From Bacillota bacterium (GTDB lineage: Bacteria > Actinomycetota > Aquicultoria > Aquicultorales > Aquicultoraceae): a stretch of DNA of 64,000 nucleotides. Positions within the stretch are counted from its first letter, which is position 1; every line of letters begins with the position of its first letter. Below the pieces are notes generated by a model. The model saw only the letters and a list, made by a program, of their open reading frames with translations. It ran no database searches and was not told the origin of the DNA. The stretch is from the NCBI GenBank assembly GCA_023511485.1, contig JAIMBH010000002.1:1-64000 (forward strand). The letters are read 5' to 3'. Positions 44,122-53,628 of the stretch are shown piece by piece. Position numbers and translations under genes: made by a program.

Positions 44122-45936
44122 ATGAGCGCGAAAATTATGCCGTTCCAGCTCAGGATAGATATCGAAAATCTTCCAACAAATAAGGTCAGGGGTGCTAAGT
44201 CTACCTGGGTTGATAACGCAAAATACTTGTTTGTCGTGTTAGCTACTCTGGGAACATATCTGGCCCTTGTTGCTTTTCGCTCACTGGACGACAATACGCT
44301 TGTCTCATGGCGATGGGTGTTTGCCAACGTAAGCTTTGGCAGGGTGCTTCTGGCTCTTATATTTGGCATCGCTATTTCATTTGCGCTATCCCAGGTTTCG
44401 ATTCCCAAAGTATATTGCCCCATTTTTCTTTTTGTCATCTCGTTTGTTGCTGCCTCGTTTTTTTGGAAAGAGCCGGAGGTCGTAATCGATGCTTCAAGAT
44501 ATTTTACTCAGGCTAAACATTTTGCGATTTATGGGCCTGGTTATTTTCTGAAGGAATGGGGCCGCAATATCTCTGTCTGGACCGACCTTCCGCTGGTTCC
44601 ACTTCTCTATGGGGTGGTATTTAAGATATTTGGTGAGTCGAGACTTTATGTAGAGGTGTTTACGACACTTCTTTTTTCAGGCTCAACCGTTCTTACGTAC
44701 CTTCTTGGGAAAGAGCTATGGGGAGAAGATACTGGCTTTCTTGCCGGTTTGCTCATGCTTGGTATTCCATATGTCTTTACACAAGTCCCGCTTATGCTGG
44801 TCGATGTGCCGACAATGTTTTTCTTTATGCTTTCAATACTGGTATTTATTAAAGCAATTAATATTGGGGGCGCCAGGATTATTATATTCTCATCACTTAC
44901 TGTATTACTTGCTCTTCTATGTAAATACTCAACCTGGCTTATGTTGTCTGTTTTGCCGGTGGCATTCCTCGTGTATTTCTTTGGCAAACAAAAGCAGGCA
45001 TGGAGCGCCATTGGCATCAGGCAATACTCGGCCAGGTTTAACCGCTACATGATGCTCTACAGAGGCATGGCGGTTGTAGTGATTACTGCAACCCTAGTTG
45101 CAGTATTTATTCTTTTTAAATTTGATGTTGTCTCGCATCAGATTGGGCTGCTTGCTGACTACCAGCGGGCTGGCCTTAAGCGGTGGGGAGAGAGCTTTTA
45201 CTCAACATTTTTCTTCCAGGTAAATCCTTTTATAACTTTGGCAGCTATATACTCCATCTACGTTGCTTTTAAAAAAAGAGACCCAAAGTATCTGATAGTA
45301 AGCTGGTTAGTATTTTTAGTAATTGCGCTAAGGATTGAGAGAATACGCTATATCATAATGATTTTTCCGATGGTCACATTAATGGCTGCATACGGGCTAA
45401 GTGAGATCAACAGCGAAGGCTTAAGAAGGTTTACCGCATGGAGTGCTGTAGCCTCATCGCTGGCAGTTGCCATTTTCGCTTATTTACCGTTTGTGCAAAG
45501 TATAAGCGCAGTAAACCTAAAGGACGCAGGCGCGTATCTGAACTCTATTGGGGCAAGAGATATCGAGGTGTTTTCATTACCCCAAAAGGGCTCTATAGAC
45601 ATTAACCCGGCAGTCTCTGTACCGCTTTTAGATATTTTTGCCGAAGGCAATATCTACTATCGCTACGATCAGGTGCCCCCGCGGGTAAAAAAGATAGAAA
45701 AATCGCCATTGAGGTTTACCTGGGATTACAGAAATCCTGGTTATTATTCCTTGGACAACAATAAAGCTATGGGCGAAAAAATGGTGGTGGTGATATCGAG
45801 CTCTAAAGAGCAAGCTTTACCAGATTCAGGTTTCCAAATACCCGATGGATACAGACTTGCTAAACTATTCAAAGCCTCTTCAGGGGTTTTTCGATACCAG
45901 ACTGTTGTAACTGTATATAGATCAGCGGATAAGTAA
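44122..45936 (+). CDS. Membrane glycosyltransferase, ArnT/GT39-like
   Basis: A protein of about 604 residues with ten or more membrane helices and the GT-C layout: KEPEVVIDASRYFTQAKHFA near the start with the acidic residues of the first outer loop, VYVEVFTTLLFSGSTVLTYL-like helices after it, and a C-terminal soluble part. The family transfers sugars from polyprenyl-phosphate to proteins or lipids on the outer face of the membrane. The substrate is unknown. It starts from ATG 44122 behind a TTG, and is not obviously linked to the sulfur genes. Confidence 0.75.
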   Translation: MSAKIMPFQLRIDIENLPTNKVRGAKSTWVDNAKYLFVVLATLGTYLALVAFRSLDDNTLVSWRWVFANVSFGRVLLALIFGIAISFALSQVSIPKVYCPIFLFVISFVAASFFWKEPEVVIDASRYFTQAKHFAIYGPGYFLKEWGRNISVWTDLPLVPLLYGVVFKIFGESRLYVEVFTTLLFSGSTVLTYLLGKELWGEDTGFLAGLLMLGIPYVFTQVPLMLVDVPTMFFFMLSILVFIKAINIGGARIIIFSSLTVLLALLCKYSTWLMLSVLPVAFLVYFFGKQKQAWSAIGIRQYSARFNRYMMLYRGMAVVVITATLVAVFILFKFDVVSHQIGLLADYQRAGLKRWGESFYSTFFFQVNPFITLAAIYSIYVAFKKRDPKYLIVSWLVFLVIALRIERIRYIIMIFPMVTLMAAYGLSEINSEGLRRFTAWSAVASSLAVAIFAYLPFVQSISAVNLKDAGAYLNSIGARDIEVFSLPQKGSIDINPAVSVPLLDIFAEGNIYYRYDQVPPRVKKIEKSPLRFTWDYRNPGYYSLDNNKAMGEKMVVVISSSKEQALPDSGFQIPDGYRLAKLFKASSGVFRYQTVVTVYRSADK

Positions 45937-46106
45937 GGATACGAAACCATAGCTTAGGTTTATGGCCTGCAATTTCTTTTTTAAGGCAAAAAGCAAACGC
46001 ATGGTGAAAATCTGTTAGCTTCCAGAATCCAGCTTCTCACTGCTGGGCGGCATTGCTTATCCTTGCTTACATAAACCATAAACCACTAACTATGAACTAG
46101 TATGGC

Positions 46107-46179
46107 TTGACAAACTAATAGACGATTTGATACATTTGTTACAATAATTCCTAGTATTACTATATGAATTCTAGCTTAA
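46107..46179 (+). promoter_or_regulatory. Promoter and palindromic operator of yeeE-tusA (site B)
   Basis: TTGACA (46107-46112) and GATACA (46129-46134) are 16 bp apart. CCTAGTATTACTATAT (46150-46165), core TAGTATTACTA (46152-46162), follows at the same spacing as at site A, 4.8 kb away. The two promoter regions differ at only about six of about 72 positions, including identical sequence through GAATTCTAG. Confidence 0.87.
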
Positions 46180-46282
46180 TGATGATTAGTTTAAGGAGGG
46201 TTGGCGATCGGTTAAACAGATTTTATGGCAAATATGGCAAAAGCAAAAAGTAGGTCGGCCAAAAAGGGAGGGATAAATTGGC

Positions 46283-47734
46283 GTGGAAGCTGTAAAAAAT
46301 TTAGAGGCGGCTGGCAAGAGTCACAGCGTTAGTAAAAGTACATACTGGGCGTTTTTGATTCTTGGGGCTCTTGCTTTGATAAGTCTCTTATACATTAGAA
46401 CCAATATTTACTATATGTATATTGTAGTTTACATATGGTTTGGCGTTGCTTATGGGATGTTGCTTCAATACGGCAGGTTCTGCATTGCTTCGGCTTCGCG
46501 AGACTTATTTGCTGCTAAAGTCCCGCGAATGGCGGTAGTCGTTTTAATGACGCTCGTATTCTTAAGCATCATACAGGCAATACTTGCAGTAACAAAAGTG
46601 TCTACCCCATTCTTTCAGCCGGTACCAGCAGGGATTCATTTACTTATAGCCGGCTTATTATTCGGTTTCGGAATGGTTATTGCAGGCGGATGTGCGACCG
46701 GATCTACATACAAGACTGGTGAGGGGCATGGAACCTCTCTCCTTGCACTCTTAGCACTTATTTTTGGTCAAGCAATATTTGTGACGTTAGGGGGTCCGCT
46801 AAATAATCTTCTTCCTCAATCCTGGGTTCAGGCGGCTGCTGCAAAAGTGCCCAGCGATAAACTCAGTTCCTGGTACGATACATATCTTATGGGTTATGTA
46901 CTTGACAAGCCCACCATCCAGTTATCTAAAACCGGTTTTATAGCCAACACTTTCCCGGGGTTCGCAAAGTACTTTGTTGGCGATGCACTTTTAAATGTGA
47001 TCTTACCGGCGGTAATCCTGCTGGTTGCAATTTATGTCTATGCTGCGAGAAAAGGTTTTATTAAAAAGAGAAGAAAGGCTAAAGGTTCAGCGGGCTTTAG
47101 TGATGAGCTTGCAGGCATCTGGAATATGCTTGTGCAGTCCAAGAAAACGATTTTTATTGGTTTTCTTATTGCGGTAACGATAGGGCTACATATTCTTGTT
47201 GCTAAAGGAATGTTGGACAAATTTGGGGCCACCAACTTCGGAGAACTGCTTGCCAGAATGGATCATAAAGAGGGGCTTACCGCTGCCGGTAAGGTATTTG
47301 ATCCAGGTTATTGGTTTATGACGACTCAGCAAACACAGCTTGGTGCCTGGCTGCTGGATAAAATCGGCCTTATTAATGTGAAAGATAGCGTATTCTTTGG
47401 TCTTTTAAACGGTATACCTGCACCGTGGGACAACCCATCACTCTGGATGCTGATCGGACTTATTTTTGGGGCAATGGTTACCGCCCTGGCCAGTAGGGAG
47501 TTTAAGTTTCATCCACCAAAAGGGGAGCTTATCGCGTGGGGACTTCTCGGCGGATTATTACTTGGAATCGGCTCTCGATTAGGTTTAGGCTGAGCGGGAG
47601 CTTTCGTTGTTAGGATCGCTGGAGGCGATCTGGGAGCCTGGGTCTATTTTATAGGCATGATTGCGGGAGCTTTCGTCGGGGTTCTGTTCTTTAACTGGTG
47701 GACGGATCGAAAGATGGCTAAGGAGATGGGCTAA
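46283..47734 (+). CDS. yeeE: YeeE/YedE-family sulfur transporter, probable selenoprotein
   Basis: A 483-residue, multi-helix membrane protein of the YeeE/YedE (thiosulfate/sulfane-sulfur uptake) family if the in-frame TGA at 47591-47593 (codon 437) is read as selenocysteine. Conserved Cys 67 (YGRFCIAS) and Cys 137 (AGGCATG) are present; the third, normally in a LGCN motif, is the TGA: RLGLG, UGA, AGAFVVRIAGGDL. The 46 residues after it continue the family pattern through FFNWWTDRKMAKEMG, so the frame is under selection. A hairpin with a G-containing loop follows the UGA. GTG 46283 follows GGGAGGG. tusA lies downstream. In the family these Cys carry sulfur through the membrane. Confidence 0.87.
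47613..47631 (+). promoter_or_regulatory. SECIS-like hairpin downstream of yeeE UGA
   Basis: GGATCGC (47613-47619) and GCGATCT (47625-47631) form a 7-bp stem (one G-U) with loop TGGAG. The loop starts 27 nt after the UGA and has G at its second position, in the range described for bacterial SECIS elements. Confidence 0.7.
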
Positions 47735-47786
47735 CTATGGCCTCAGTCTTACAAAATATGAAAACGATTTAAGGAGGAGAATATCT

Positions 47787-48038
47787 ATGGCAATGAAATT
47801 TGAGAAAACGGGCGATGGCACTTATTCACTGGATGTTTGCGGATATACATGTCCGCACCCGCAGCTTTATACTAAGAAGTCCCTGGAGAAAATGGCAGAG
47901 GGCGAGATATTGGAAGTAATCTTTGACAATCCTTCCTCGCAGGAGTCGATAACCCAGATGTGCAACGCGGAAGGCCATGAAGTAGTTGAAAGTACGCAAG
48001 ACGGTAGCAGGTTTGTAATTAAAATCGAGAAGGGCTAA
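47787..48038 (+). CDS. tusA: TusA-family sulfur carrier
   Basis: This 83-residue protein has the TusA fold with the persulfide-carrying Cys in VCGYTCPHPQLYTKKSLEKM (CPxP motif), followed by GEILEVIFDNPSSQESITQM. TusA accepts sulfur from rhodanese or desulfurase and passes it to DsrE. It starts 53 bp after the UGA-containing yeeE frame, behind AAGGAGG, so it is cotranscribed with it. A second Cys is in TQMCNAEGHEV. Confidence 0.93.
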   Translation: MAMKFEKTGDGTYSLDVCGYTCPHPQLYTKKSLEKMAEGEILEVIFDNPSSQESITQMCNAEGHEVVESTQDGSRFVIKIEKG

Positions 48039-48055
48039 TTGAGGAGGTATTTACT

Positions 48056-48397
48056 GTGCCTACAGAGGCAGGCAGAAATACGCCGCTAACGGTTATAGCT
48101 GCTATCATGGTGTTGATATTGGCAGCATTGTTGGTTTACAGTTACTCGGGTGTCAACAAAGAAGTTGCCTCTTCATCCAAAAAACCGGCCGCTAGTGCTG
48201 AAAAAGCATCATCCAGCTCTGGTGGTGAGGCCTCATCACCAGGCTATGGCAGTAGTAATACCAGCAGCAGTGGGGCTTCATCGCCAGGCTATGGCGGGGG
48301 AGGAGCATCCGGAAGTGGTGCTAAAACCGGCGATTCCGGCAAGTCTAATGAGCAGGCTAGTGAAAATCAGGCGGCTGCACCAGGATACGGGCAATAA
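48056..48397 (+). CDS. Membrane-anchored Ser/Gly-rich protein with PGYG repeats
   Basis: This 113-residue protein has one membrane helix (residues 10-30) and a low-complexity outer part rich in Ser, Gly, Ala and Lys. The motif PGYG recurs three times (ASSPGYGSSN, ASSPGYGGGG, AAAPGYGQ). GTG 48056 follows GAGGAGGT and starts 18 bp after tusA. It is the third gene of the yeeE operon, so it may be an outer component of the same sulfur system; the function is unknown and I recognise no family. Confidence 0.7.
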   Translation: MPTEAGRNTPLTVIAAIMVLILAALLVYSYSGVNKEVASSSKKPAASAEKASSSSGGEASSPGYGSSNTSSSGASSPGYGGGGASGSGAKTGDSGKSNEQASENQAAAPGYGQ

Positions 48398-48517
48398 GAG
48401 CATAACAGTTGGCAGGGTGTTAAAGCCTTTATTGAGCATTAAAGCCTTTATGCTGGATTTTCAGATTATACGGACTCTTCTGTACCGCATATAAACTGTC
48501 TCTGATGAGGGCGTAGA

Positions 48518-48543
48518 CTGGAGGGGCGATTCAGCCCCTCCAG
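48518..48543. terminator. Hairpin after the yeeE operon
   Basis: CTGGAGGGGC (48518-48527) and GCCCCTCCAG (48534-48543) pair with a GATTCA loop. No T run follows, so this may be a weak terminator. Confidence 0.5.
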
Positions 48544-48604
48544 GATACGAACCATCACAGCGTAGATTGCTTTGAAACAGGCTTTAAAATGGCGAGTGAT
48601 CAAA

Positions 48605-50077
48605 ATGAAATGTGCCCTCATTATACCCTCCTGGAAACCGGAAGATATATTTCCGCCTAGAACAGCGGGGTCGCAAATCAATTATTGGCAACCTCTTGGA
48701 ACCCTCTATGTTGCCTCGAGCCTTCAGAAAGCAGGCCACGAGGTAAAGTTTATAAACGGCGCTTTTATGACCAGCGAAGATATTCTTAAAGATATAAAAG
48801 CCTACAACCCTGAATTTGTAGGCTTTTATTCAACCGCGTTTGGCTGGAGCAGGACAAAGGTAGCTGCCGCTGATATAAAGAAAATATGCGATCGAGCATT
48901 CATCTGCGTCGGAGGTCCCTATGTCATCGCCATGCAGGAGAAAAGTCTTAAGGATAAAGGGGCGGAAGCTATTGATGCGGTTGTTACCGGAGAGGGTGAG
49001 ATGACAGTCCCGGAGATACTGGATTGCCTTCAGCAGGGACGCAGCCTATCGGGGGTTAAAGGGGTTATCTTTAGGGATGGAGATTTTATAGTAAAAAATC
49101 CACCAAGGCCTTTAATTAACGACCTCGACTCGATACCTTTTCCGAACAGGGAGTTATTAGGTGATAAAAACTTATATGTACCTCCACCGGCGACTTACAA
49201 ACGAAAACCGGTCGCAGTAATGCTGACCTCAAGAGGTTGCAACCGCAGGTGCATCTATTGTTTTCAAATGGATAAGGGAAGAAAAAGTGGTATTCGCTAT
49301 CGCAGTGTTGAAAACGTTATGCAGGAGATAGAGCTTGTCTTGAGCCAGGGTTTCAGGGAGATAAAGTTTCTGGATGATACCTTTGCTGCTGATTACAATC
49401 GAGCCATGCAAATAGCCCATGAGATAAAGGCAAGGGGTCTTAAATTCACCTGGTTTGTTTCAGCCTGTGTAAATCAAGTAGACAAGCCATTACTTGAGGC
49501 ATTTAGAGAGGCTGGCTGCTGGGCGATACTTTTTGGAGCCGAAAGTGGCGTACAGAAAAATCTTAACGCCATAAGAAAAGGGATTACACTTGAGCAAACA
49601 AGAAAAGCAGTAAGGGCGGCAAAAGAAGCCGGTCTAAAAGTGATTACCCCGTTCATTTTTGGTATACCCGGCGAAACTTTTGAAGAGGGGCTAAAGACAA
49701 TCGAGTTTGCCCTTGAACTCGATCCCCATATCGCTAATTTCCACGCGATAGCGCCTTTTCCGGGGTCAGAGCTTTATGATAACGCAGAAAAATACGGCAC
49801 TATCTCCGAAGAACTTACTGATTATACCTACCAGGGAGCGGCTTTTGTCCCTCATACTATGAGTCGGGACGATATTATTAAGCTGCGCTTAATAGCTTTT
49901 AGAAGATTCTATTCAAGACCTAAGTTTCTACTGCGAAGATTTATTCAGATCAGAAGCGTTTATGATGTGAGAGCCGCATTTAAGGGTGTTAAGAGTTTGT
50001 TTTGGTTGTGGGCAAGCCGTAGCGCACTTGAGGTTCGAAAAGAGAAGGCGGGCAAACTTGCCCCCAGAACGTCTTGA
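48605..50077 (+). CDS. B12-binding radical SAM protein
   Basis: This 490-residue protein has an N-terminal cobalamin-binding-like Rossmann domain (ALIIPSWKPEDIFPP; GTLYVASSLQKAGHEVKFIN; FICVGGPYVIA), then a radical SAM domain with CNRRCIYC and the SAM-binding strands (FLDDTFAADYNRAMQIAHEI; AILFGAESGVQKNL). A C-terminal helical region follows. Such class B enzymes often methylate unreactive carbons or modify lipids, for example in hopanoid or bacteriochlorophyll synthesis. ATG 48605 is used, since the upstream in-frame ATG lacks a ribosome site. Substrate unknown. Confidence 0.88.
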   Translation: MKCALIIPSWKPEDIFPPRTAGSQINYWQPLGTLYVASSLQKAGHEVKFINGAFMTSEDILKDIKAYNPEFVGFYSTAFGWSRTKVAAADIKKICDRAFICVGGPYVIAMQEKSLKDKGAEAIDAVVTGEGEMTVPEILDCLQQGRSLSGVKGVIFRDGDFIVKNPPRPLINDLDSIPFPNRELLGDKNLYVPPPATYKRKPVAVMLTSRGCNRRCIYCFQMDKGRKSGIRYRSVENVMQEIELVLSQGFREIKFLDDTFAADYNRAMQIAHEIKARGLKFTWFVSACVNQVDKPLLEAFREAGCWAILFGAESGVQKNLNAIRKGITLEQTRKAVRAAKEAGLKVITPFIFGIPGETFEEGLKTIEFALELDPHIANFHAIAPFPGSELYDNAEKYGTISEELTDYTYQGAAFVPHTMSRDDIIKLRLIAFRRFYSRPKFLLRRFIQIRSVYDVRAAFKGVKSLFWLWASRSALEVRKEKAGKLAPRTS

Positions 50078-50164
50078 TCGGGTCTAAAATCTCCTGGCTA
50101 ATTTGTCAAATAATCATTCAGTGACTGTACATAGAGGTTCCAGGGCTTGAATTCAGTTAAATAA

Positions 50165-50200
50165 CAAAATGGTTATAGCTTGAGAGCCATAACCATTTTG
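50165..50200. terminator. Bidirectional hairpin between convergent genes
   Basis: CAAAATGGTTAT (50165-50176) and ATAACCATTTTG (50189-50200) form a 12-bp stem, followed by CTTTC. It lies between the radical SAM and rubrerythrin genes. Confidence 0.75.
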
Positions 50201-50271
50201 CTTTCTGGTGGGCTGAATTCGCAACCGCGCACTTTCACATAGTACCGATACAGTTTCTGCTGGTCATGGAT

Positions 50272-50712
50272 TTACCTGATGCCTGTCACCAATCTTTTTA
50301 GTAGGCCTTCTAGTGCGCGTGCATGGCGGGCTTCGTCTCGAGACATCTCATCAAAGGCGTCGTGGACCTCGTCAATGCCTGCTTCTTTTGCTTGGGTAGC
50401 GCTTTTCTTTTTGCCGTTACATGCACTAATTTCACCTTTGAGCATCATTTCCAGATTCTCTTTGGTGCTGGAACTAATTTTTCCGTTTAGCTCGGCAAAA
50501 CGGGCGGCGTGCCATGCCTCCTCGATAGCGAGCACTTTTAGGGTCTCAGCGATTTCGGGATAACCCTCTCTTTGCGCCTGGCGTGCCATTGCAAGATAAA
50601 TGCCGACCTCCGTAGTCTCGCCACTGAAATTCTTTTCTACCGGATCTTCAGCAACCGTTCCTTTGGCTACGCCAAGCCTGTTTTCGTTAATAATCTCCAT
50701 TAAAGTTTCCAT
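50272..50712 (-). CDS. Rubrerythrin-family diiron protein
   Basis: This 146-residue four-helix protein has the ferritin-like diiron ligands: [38 protein letters not shown] and [15 protein letters not shown]. The C-terminal rubredoxin domain of full rubrerythrin is missing, as in the short members. It probably reduces peroxide in the cytoplasm with an external electron donor. ATG 50712 is preferred for AAGGAGGAT upstream; the frame opens earlier. It sits near cydAB, consistent with oxygen defence in an anaerobe. Confidence 0.85.
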   Translation of the reverse strand: METLMEIINENRLGVAKGTVAEDPVEKNFSGETTEVGIYLAMARQAQREGYPEIAETLKVLAIEEAWHAARFAELNGKISSSTKENLEMMLKGEISACNGKKKSATQAKEAGIDEVHDAFDEMSRDEARHARALEGLLKRLVTGIR

Positions 50713-50742
50713 CTTATCCTCCTTACTATTAGTGTGGTCCAA

Positions 50743-51098
50743 TGCTCTACACGCTTAAAAGTTTTGCTTTCCGTAAAATAGTGGACAATTTCGACCAAAA
50801 ATGTCATAATTAGCATACAATAATTTTACCCGGTGGTCAAGCGGCTGAAGGCGATTTTTAAAAAAGAGCGTTTGAGAAGAGCATTTTAAGGACGTCTAAG
50901 ACTGTCATGAGCAGAAAAGCTACCGTTTTGTGTTTATTGAGAGGCGGCATTATCCAGAAATGATCGCGTTGACGCAGAGCCGGTTTAACCAAAGGAGGTG
51001 AGCTTGGAAGGCATAAATGTACTTTTATAGGCGTTATTAATGATCACCTTTCTACTGCTTCAATTACCAATCGTTGATCGTGAAGGAGGTTAAGTACT
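50743..51098. other. Upstream region of cydAB
   Basis: No gene of usual size. AAAGGAGGTGAGC near 50991 is followed by TTG (51004) and a tiny frame, MEGINVLL, ending at 51030; it could be a leader peptide but nothing else supports it. Confidence 0.3.
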
Positions 51099-52469
51099 TT
51101 GGATGTTTTATTACTAAGCAGGCTGCAGTTTGCATTAACCGTCGCATACCATTTTCTTTTCGTGCCATTGACCATCGGTTTTGCGCTGCTTGTTGCTGTG
51201 CTGGAGACAATGTATGTTCGGTCCGGCGACGCCAGGTACAAGAGTATGGCTAAGTTTTGGGGGAAACTGTTTACTATAAATTTTGTCCTGGGCGTAGTTA
51301 CAGGGCTTACGATGGAATTTCAGTTTGGCACTAATTGGTCTGAGTACTCAAAATTTATGGGCGATATTTTCGGCTCGCCGCTGGCCGTTGAAGCGTTAAT
51401 GGCATTTTTTCTGGAGTCGACATTTATCAGCATCTGGATTTTTGGCTGGGAGAGGTTGTCAAAGAAAGCTCATTTATTTGCAGCATGGATGGTTGCACTT
51501 GGGACTCATCTATCGGCGATTTGGATCATCGTGGCTAATGGATGGATGCAAAACCCTGTAGGATATGTCCTTAGAAACGGCCGGGCAGAACTGGTAGATT
51601 TCATGGCTGTTCTGAAAAACAGCTATGCCTGGCATATGTATTCCCATGTTATTTTATCTGCTTATGTGCTCTCTGGTTTTGTAGTTCTCGGTATCTGTGC
51701 ATATCACTTACTTAGGAAGCAAAACATAGAGTTTTTTAAAAGCAGTTTTCGTATTGGACTTGTAATAGCCTTGGTTGGAATCCTTGGCGTTGTCCTTACG
51801 GGCCACTTTAACGGGCAGAATACAGCCAGGATGCAGCCTTCAAAATTTGCAGCTATGGAAGCGATATGGGATACAGAAAGGGGTGTTTCCGCATATTTGA
51901 TCACCGTCCCAAGCGAGAAAAGTGAGTCAAATCCTGTAGAGGCAATCGGTGTACCGGGACTTACCAGTTTTCTTGCGTTCAATAATTTTAATGCTAAGAT
52001 TAAGGGCTTAAAGGATATTCCACTAGCCAAAAGACCTCCCGTTGCACTTACGTTCTGGAGCTTTAGAATCATGGTTTTGCTGGGCTTCTACTTTCTGGTC
52101 ATGGTGGCTTTGGGATGGTACCTGCAAACAAAAAATAGACTATTGGATAGTACCCGGTTTTTGAAGCTCTTGCTCTATTCCATTCCGCTGCCTTATGTGG
52201 CAATAAATCTTGGCTGGACGGTAACCGAGGTGGGCCGTCAACCGTGGACGGTTTACGGATTGATGACGACAGCAAAATCTGTCTCTGTAGTGCCCGCAAG
52301 TAACGTAATGTTCTCCTTAGCTGCCGTGATCGTACTTTATTCATTGCTCGTTATTCTGGATTTCTATCTTATAGCAAAGAATGCCAAAAAAGGCCCCGAA
52401 CCTATAGGTGAGGCATTAGATGAGCCAACGGCATCTCACTCTGAATTTGCTTTATCTGGCAATAGCTAG
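51099..52469 (+). CDS. cydA: Cytochrome bd oxidase subunit I
   Basis: This 456-residue, nine-helix subunit oxidises quinol and reduces O2 to water. It has the N-terminal His-bearing helix (LQFALTVAYHFLFVPLTIGF), the motif MEFQFGTNWSEYSKFMGDIF, GHFNGQNTARMQPSKFAAME and GWTVTEVGRQPWTVYGLM, the usual CydA signatures. The Q-loop is of the short type. TTG 51099 follows GAAGGAGG. It is followed by cydB after 39 bp. High-affinity oxidase fits an organism living at low oxygen. Confidence 0.96.
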   Translation: MDVLLLSRLQFALTVAYHFLFVPLTIGFALLVAVLETMYVRSGDARYKSMAKFWGKLFTINFVLGVVTGLTMEFQFGTNWSEYSKFMGDIFGSPLAVEALMAFFLESTFISIWIFGWERLSKKAHLFAAWMVALGTHLSAIWIIVANGWMQNPVGYVLRNGRAELVDFMAVLKNSYAWHMYSHVILSAYVLSGFVVLGICAYHLLRKQNIEFFKSSFRIGLVIALVGILGVVLTGHFNGQNTARMQPSKFAAMEAIWDTERGVSAYLITVPSEKSESNPVEAIGVPGLTSFLAFNNFNAKIKGLKDIPLAKRPPVALTFWSFRIMVLLGFYFLVMVALGWYLQTKNRLLDSTRFLKLLLYSIPLPYVAINLGWTVTEVGRQPWTVYGLMTTAKSVSVVPASNVMFSLAAVIVLYSLLVILDFYLIAKNAKKGPEPIGEALDEPTASHSEFALSGNS

Positions 52470-52508
52470 TAGCTAGTAGCGGAAAGATTTATATTAAGGA
52501 GGTTTACA

Positions 52509-53516
52509 ATGCTTGAGGAATTACTGCCTTCTATATGGTTTTTCTTATGGGGGTTGGTCTGGGCAATATATTTCTCACTGGATGGATTTAATCTTGGGGT
52601 TGGAATACTGGCTCGGTTTTTGCCCCAAAAGGAACAAAATAAGCTAATCGGCTCTCTTGGTCCTTTCTGGGATGGCAACGAGGTGTGGTTGATTACCGCT
52701 GGCGGGGTAACCTTTGCCGCCTTTCCCAAGCTTTATGCGGTTATGTTTAGCTCTCTTTATTTACCGCTGATCATAATTTTGATTTCTCTGGTCTTCCGGG
52801 CTGTTGCGATTGAATTTTACCGTCAGTCCGATGACGTAAACTGGCAGAAAGCGTGGGCAACTATATTGAGCGTGGGCAGCTTTCTTGTAGCGCTGCTGTT
52901 CGGAGTTGCATTTGGCAACATATTTCAGGGCTTGCTACTTGATGCGAATGGCTATCATGGATCCGTCTTCAGCCTACTCAATCCTTACGGTATTTTAACT
53001 GGGGTGCTATTTGTTCTAATTTTCAGTTATAACGGCAGCCTGTGGTTTTCCCACAAGACGGGGAGCAAAAAAGGTTTTACCATTGCAAGGAAAATCTATG
53101 CACCGATGCTGGTGGCGGCTGTATTGTTCCTAGTTAGTACCGCATTTAGTACTACGTTATGGGGGAACTTTTTCAGCAAGCCACTGCTATTCGTGGTACC
53201 GCTTCTTGCAGTAGCCAGCCTACTTGCAACCCGAGGTTTGCTTAGTAGGGGAAATGCTGCAGGTTCGCTTCTAACGGGGTCCTTAGCGGTGCTGCTGACG
53301 GTTATTACCACTATCATTGGCTTATTTCCAAATATGTTTCCATCGAAAATTGACCCAGCCTATAGCCTAACGGCGTTTAATGCATCAAGCAGTCCTTATA
53401 CTTTAAAGATAATGCTTGCAGCAACAATAGTTTTTCTTCCAGTAGTGCTTATCTATCAGGTCTGGCATTATAAGCTGTTTGCACCGGCAAGGATTGATGA
53501 AGAGTTAAAGTACTAA
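52509..53516 (+). CDS. cydB: Cytochrome bd oxidase subunit II
   Basis: This 335-residue subunit has eight or nine helices with the CydB motif WFFLWGLVWAIYFSLDGFNL, GPFWDGNEVWLITAGGVTFA and later helices to the C-terminus. It partners CydA in the bd complex. ATG 52509 follows AAGGAGG. No cydX/cydH-type small subunit or cydCD exporter is seen nearby. A hairpin follows at 53536. Confidence 0.96.
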   Translation: MLEELLPSIWFFLWGLVWAIYFSLDGFNLGVGILARFLPQKEQNKLIGSLGPFWDGNEVWLITAGGVTFAAFPKLYAVMFSSLYLPLIIILISLVFRAVAIEFYRQSDDVNWQKAWATILSVGSFLVALLFGVAFGNIFQGLLLDANGYHGSVFSLLNPYGILTGVLFVLIFSYNGSLWFSHKTGSKKGFTIARKIYAPMLVAAVLFLVSTAFSTTLWGNFFSKPLLFVVPLLAVASLLATRGLLSRGNAAGSLLTGSLAVLLTVITTIIGLFPNMFPSKIDPAYSLTAFNASSSPYTLKIMLAATIVFLPVVLIYQVWHYKLFAPARIDEELKY

Positions 53517-53535
53517 AGCAGGTTGTTGGCAAAAA

Positions 53536-53575
53536 CATATCAGCGGAGGCCCTGATTAGAGCCTCTGCTGATATG
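53536..53575. terminator. Hairpin between cydB and the convergent Rrf2 gene
   Basis: CATATCAGCGGAGGC (53536-53550) and GCCTCTGCTGATATG (53561-53575) pair over 15 bp with one G-U. It serves both convergent genes. Confidence 0.7.
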
Positions 53576-53628
53576 GAGAATGCTGACGAACCCTACATTA
53601 ATGATGACAAGGATTTTTGTTTTTAAGG

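Noticed and set aside
47661-48038. A longer start for tusA at 47661
   Set aside because: The segment overlaps the end of the yeeE frame; ATG 47787 has AAGGAGG and begins the TusA domain.
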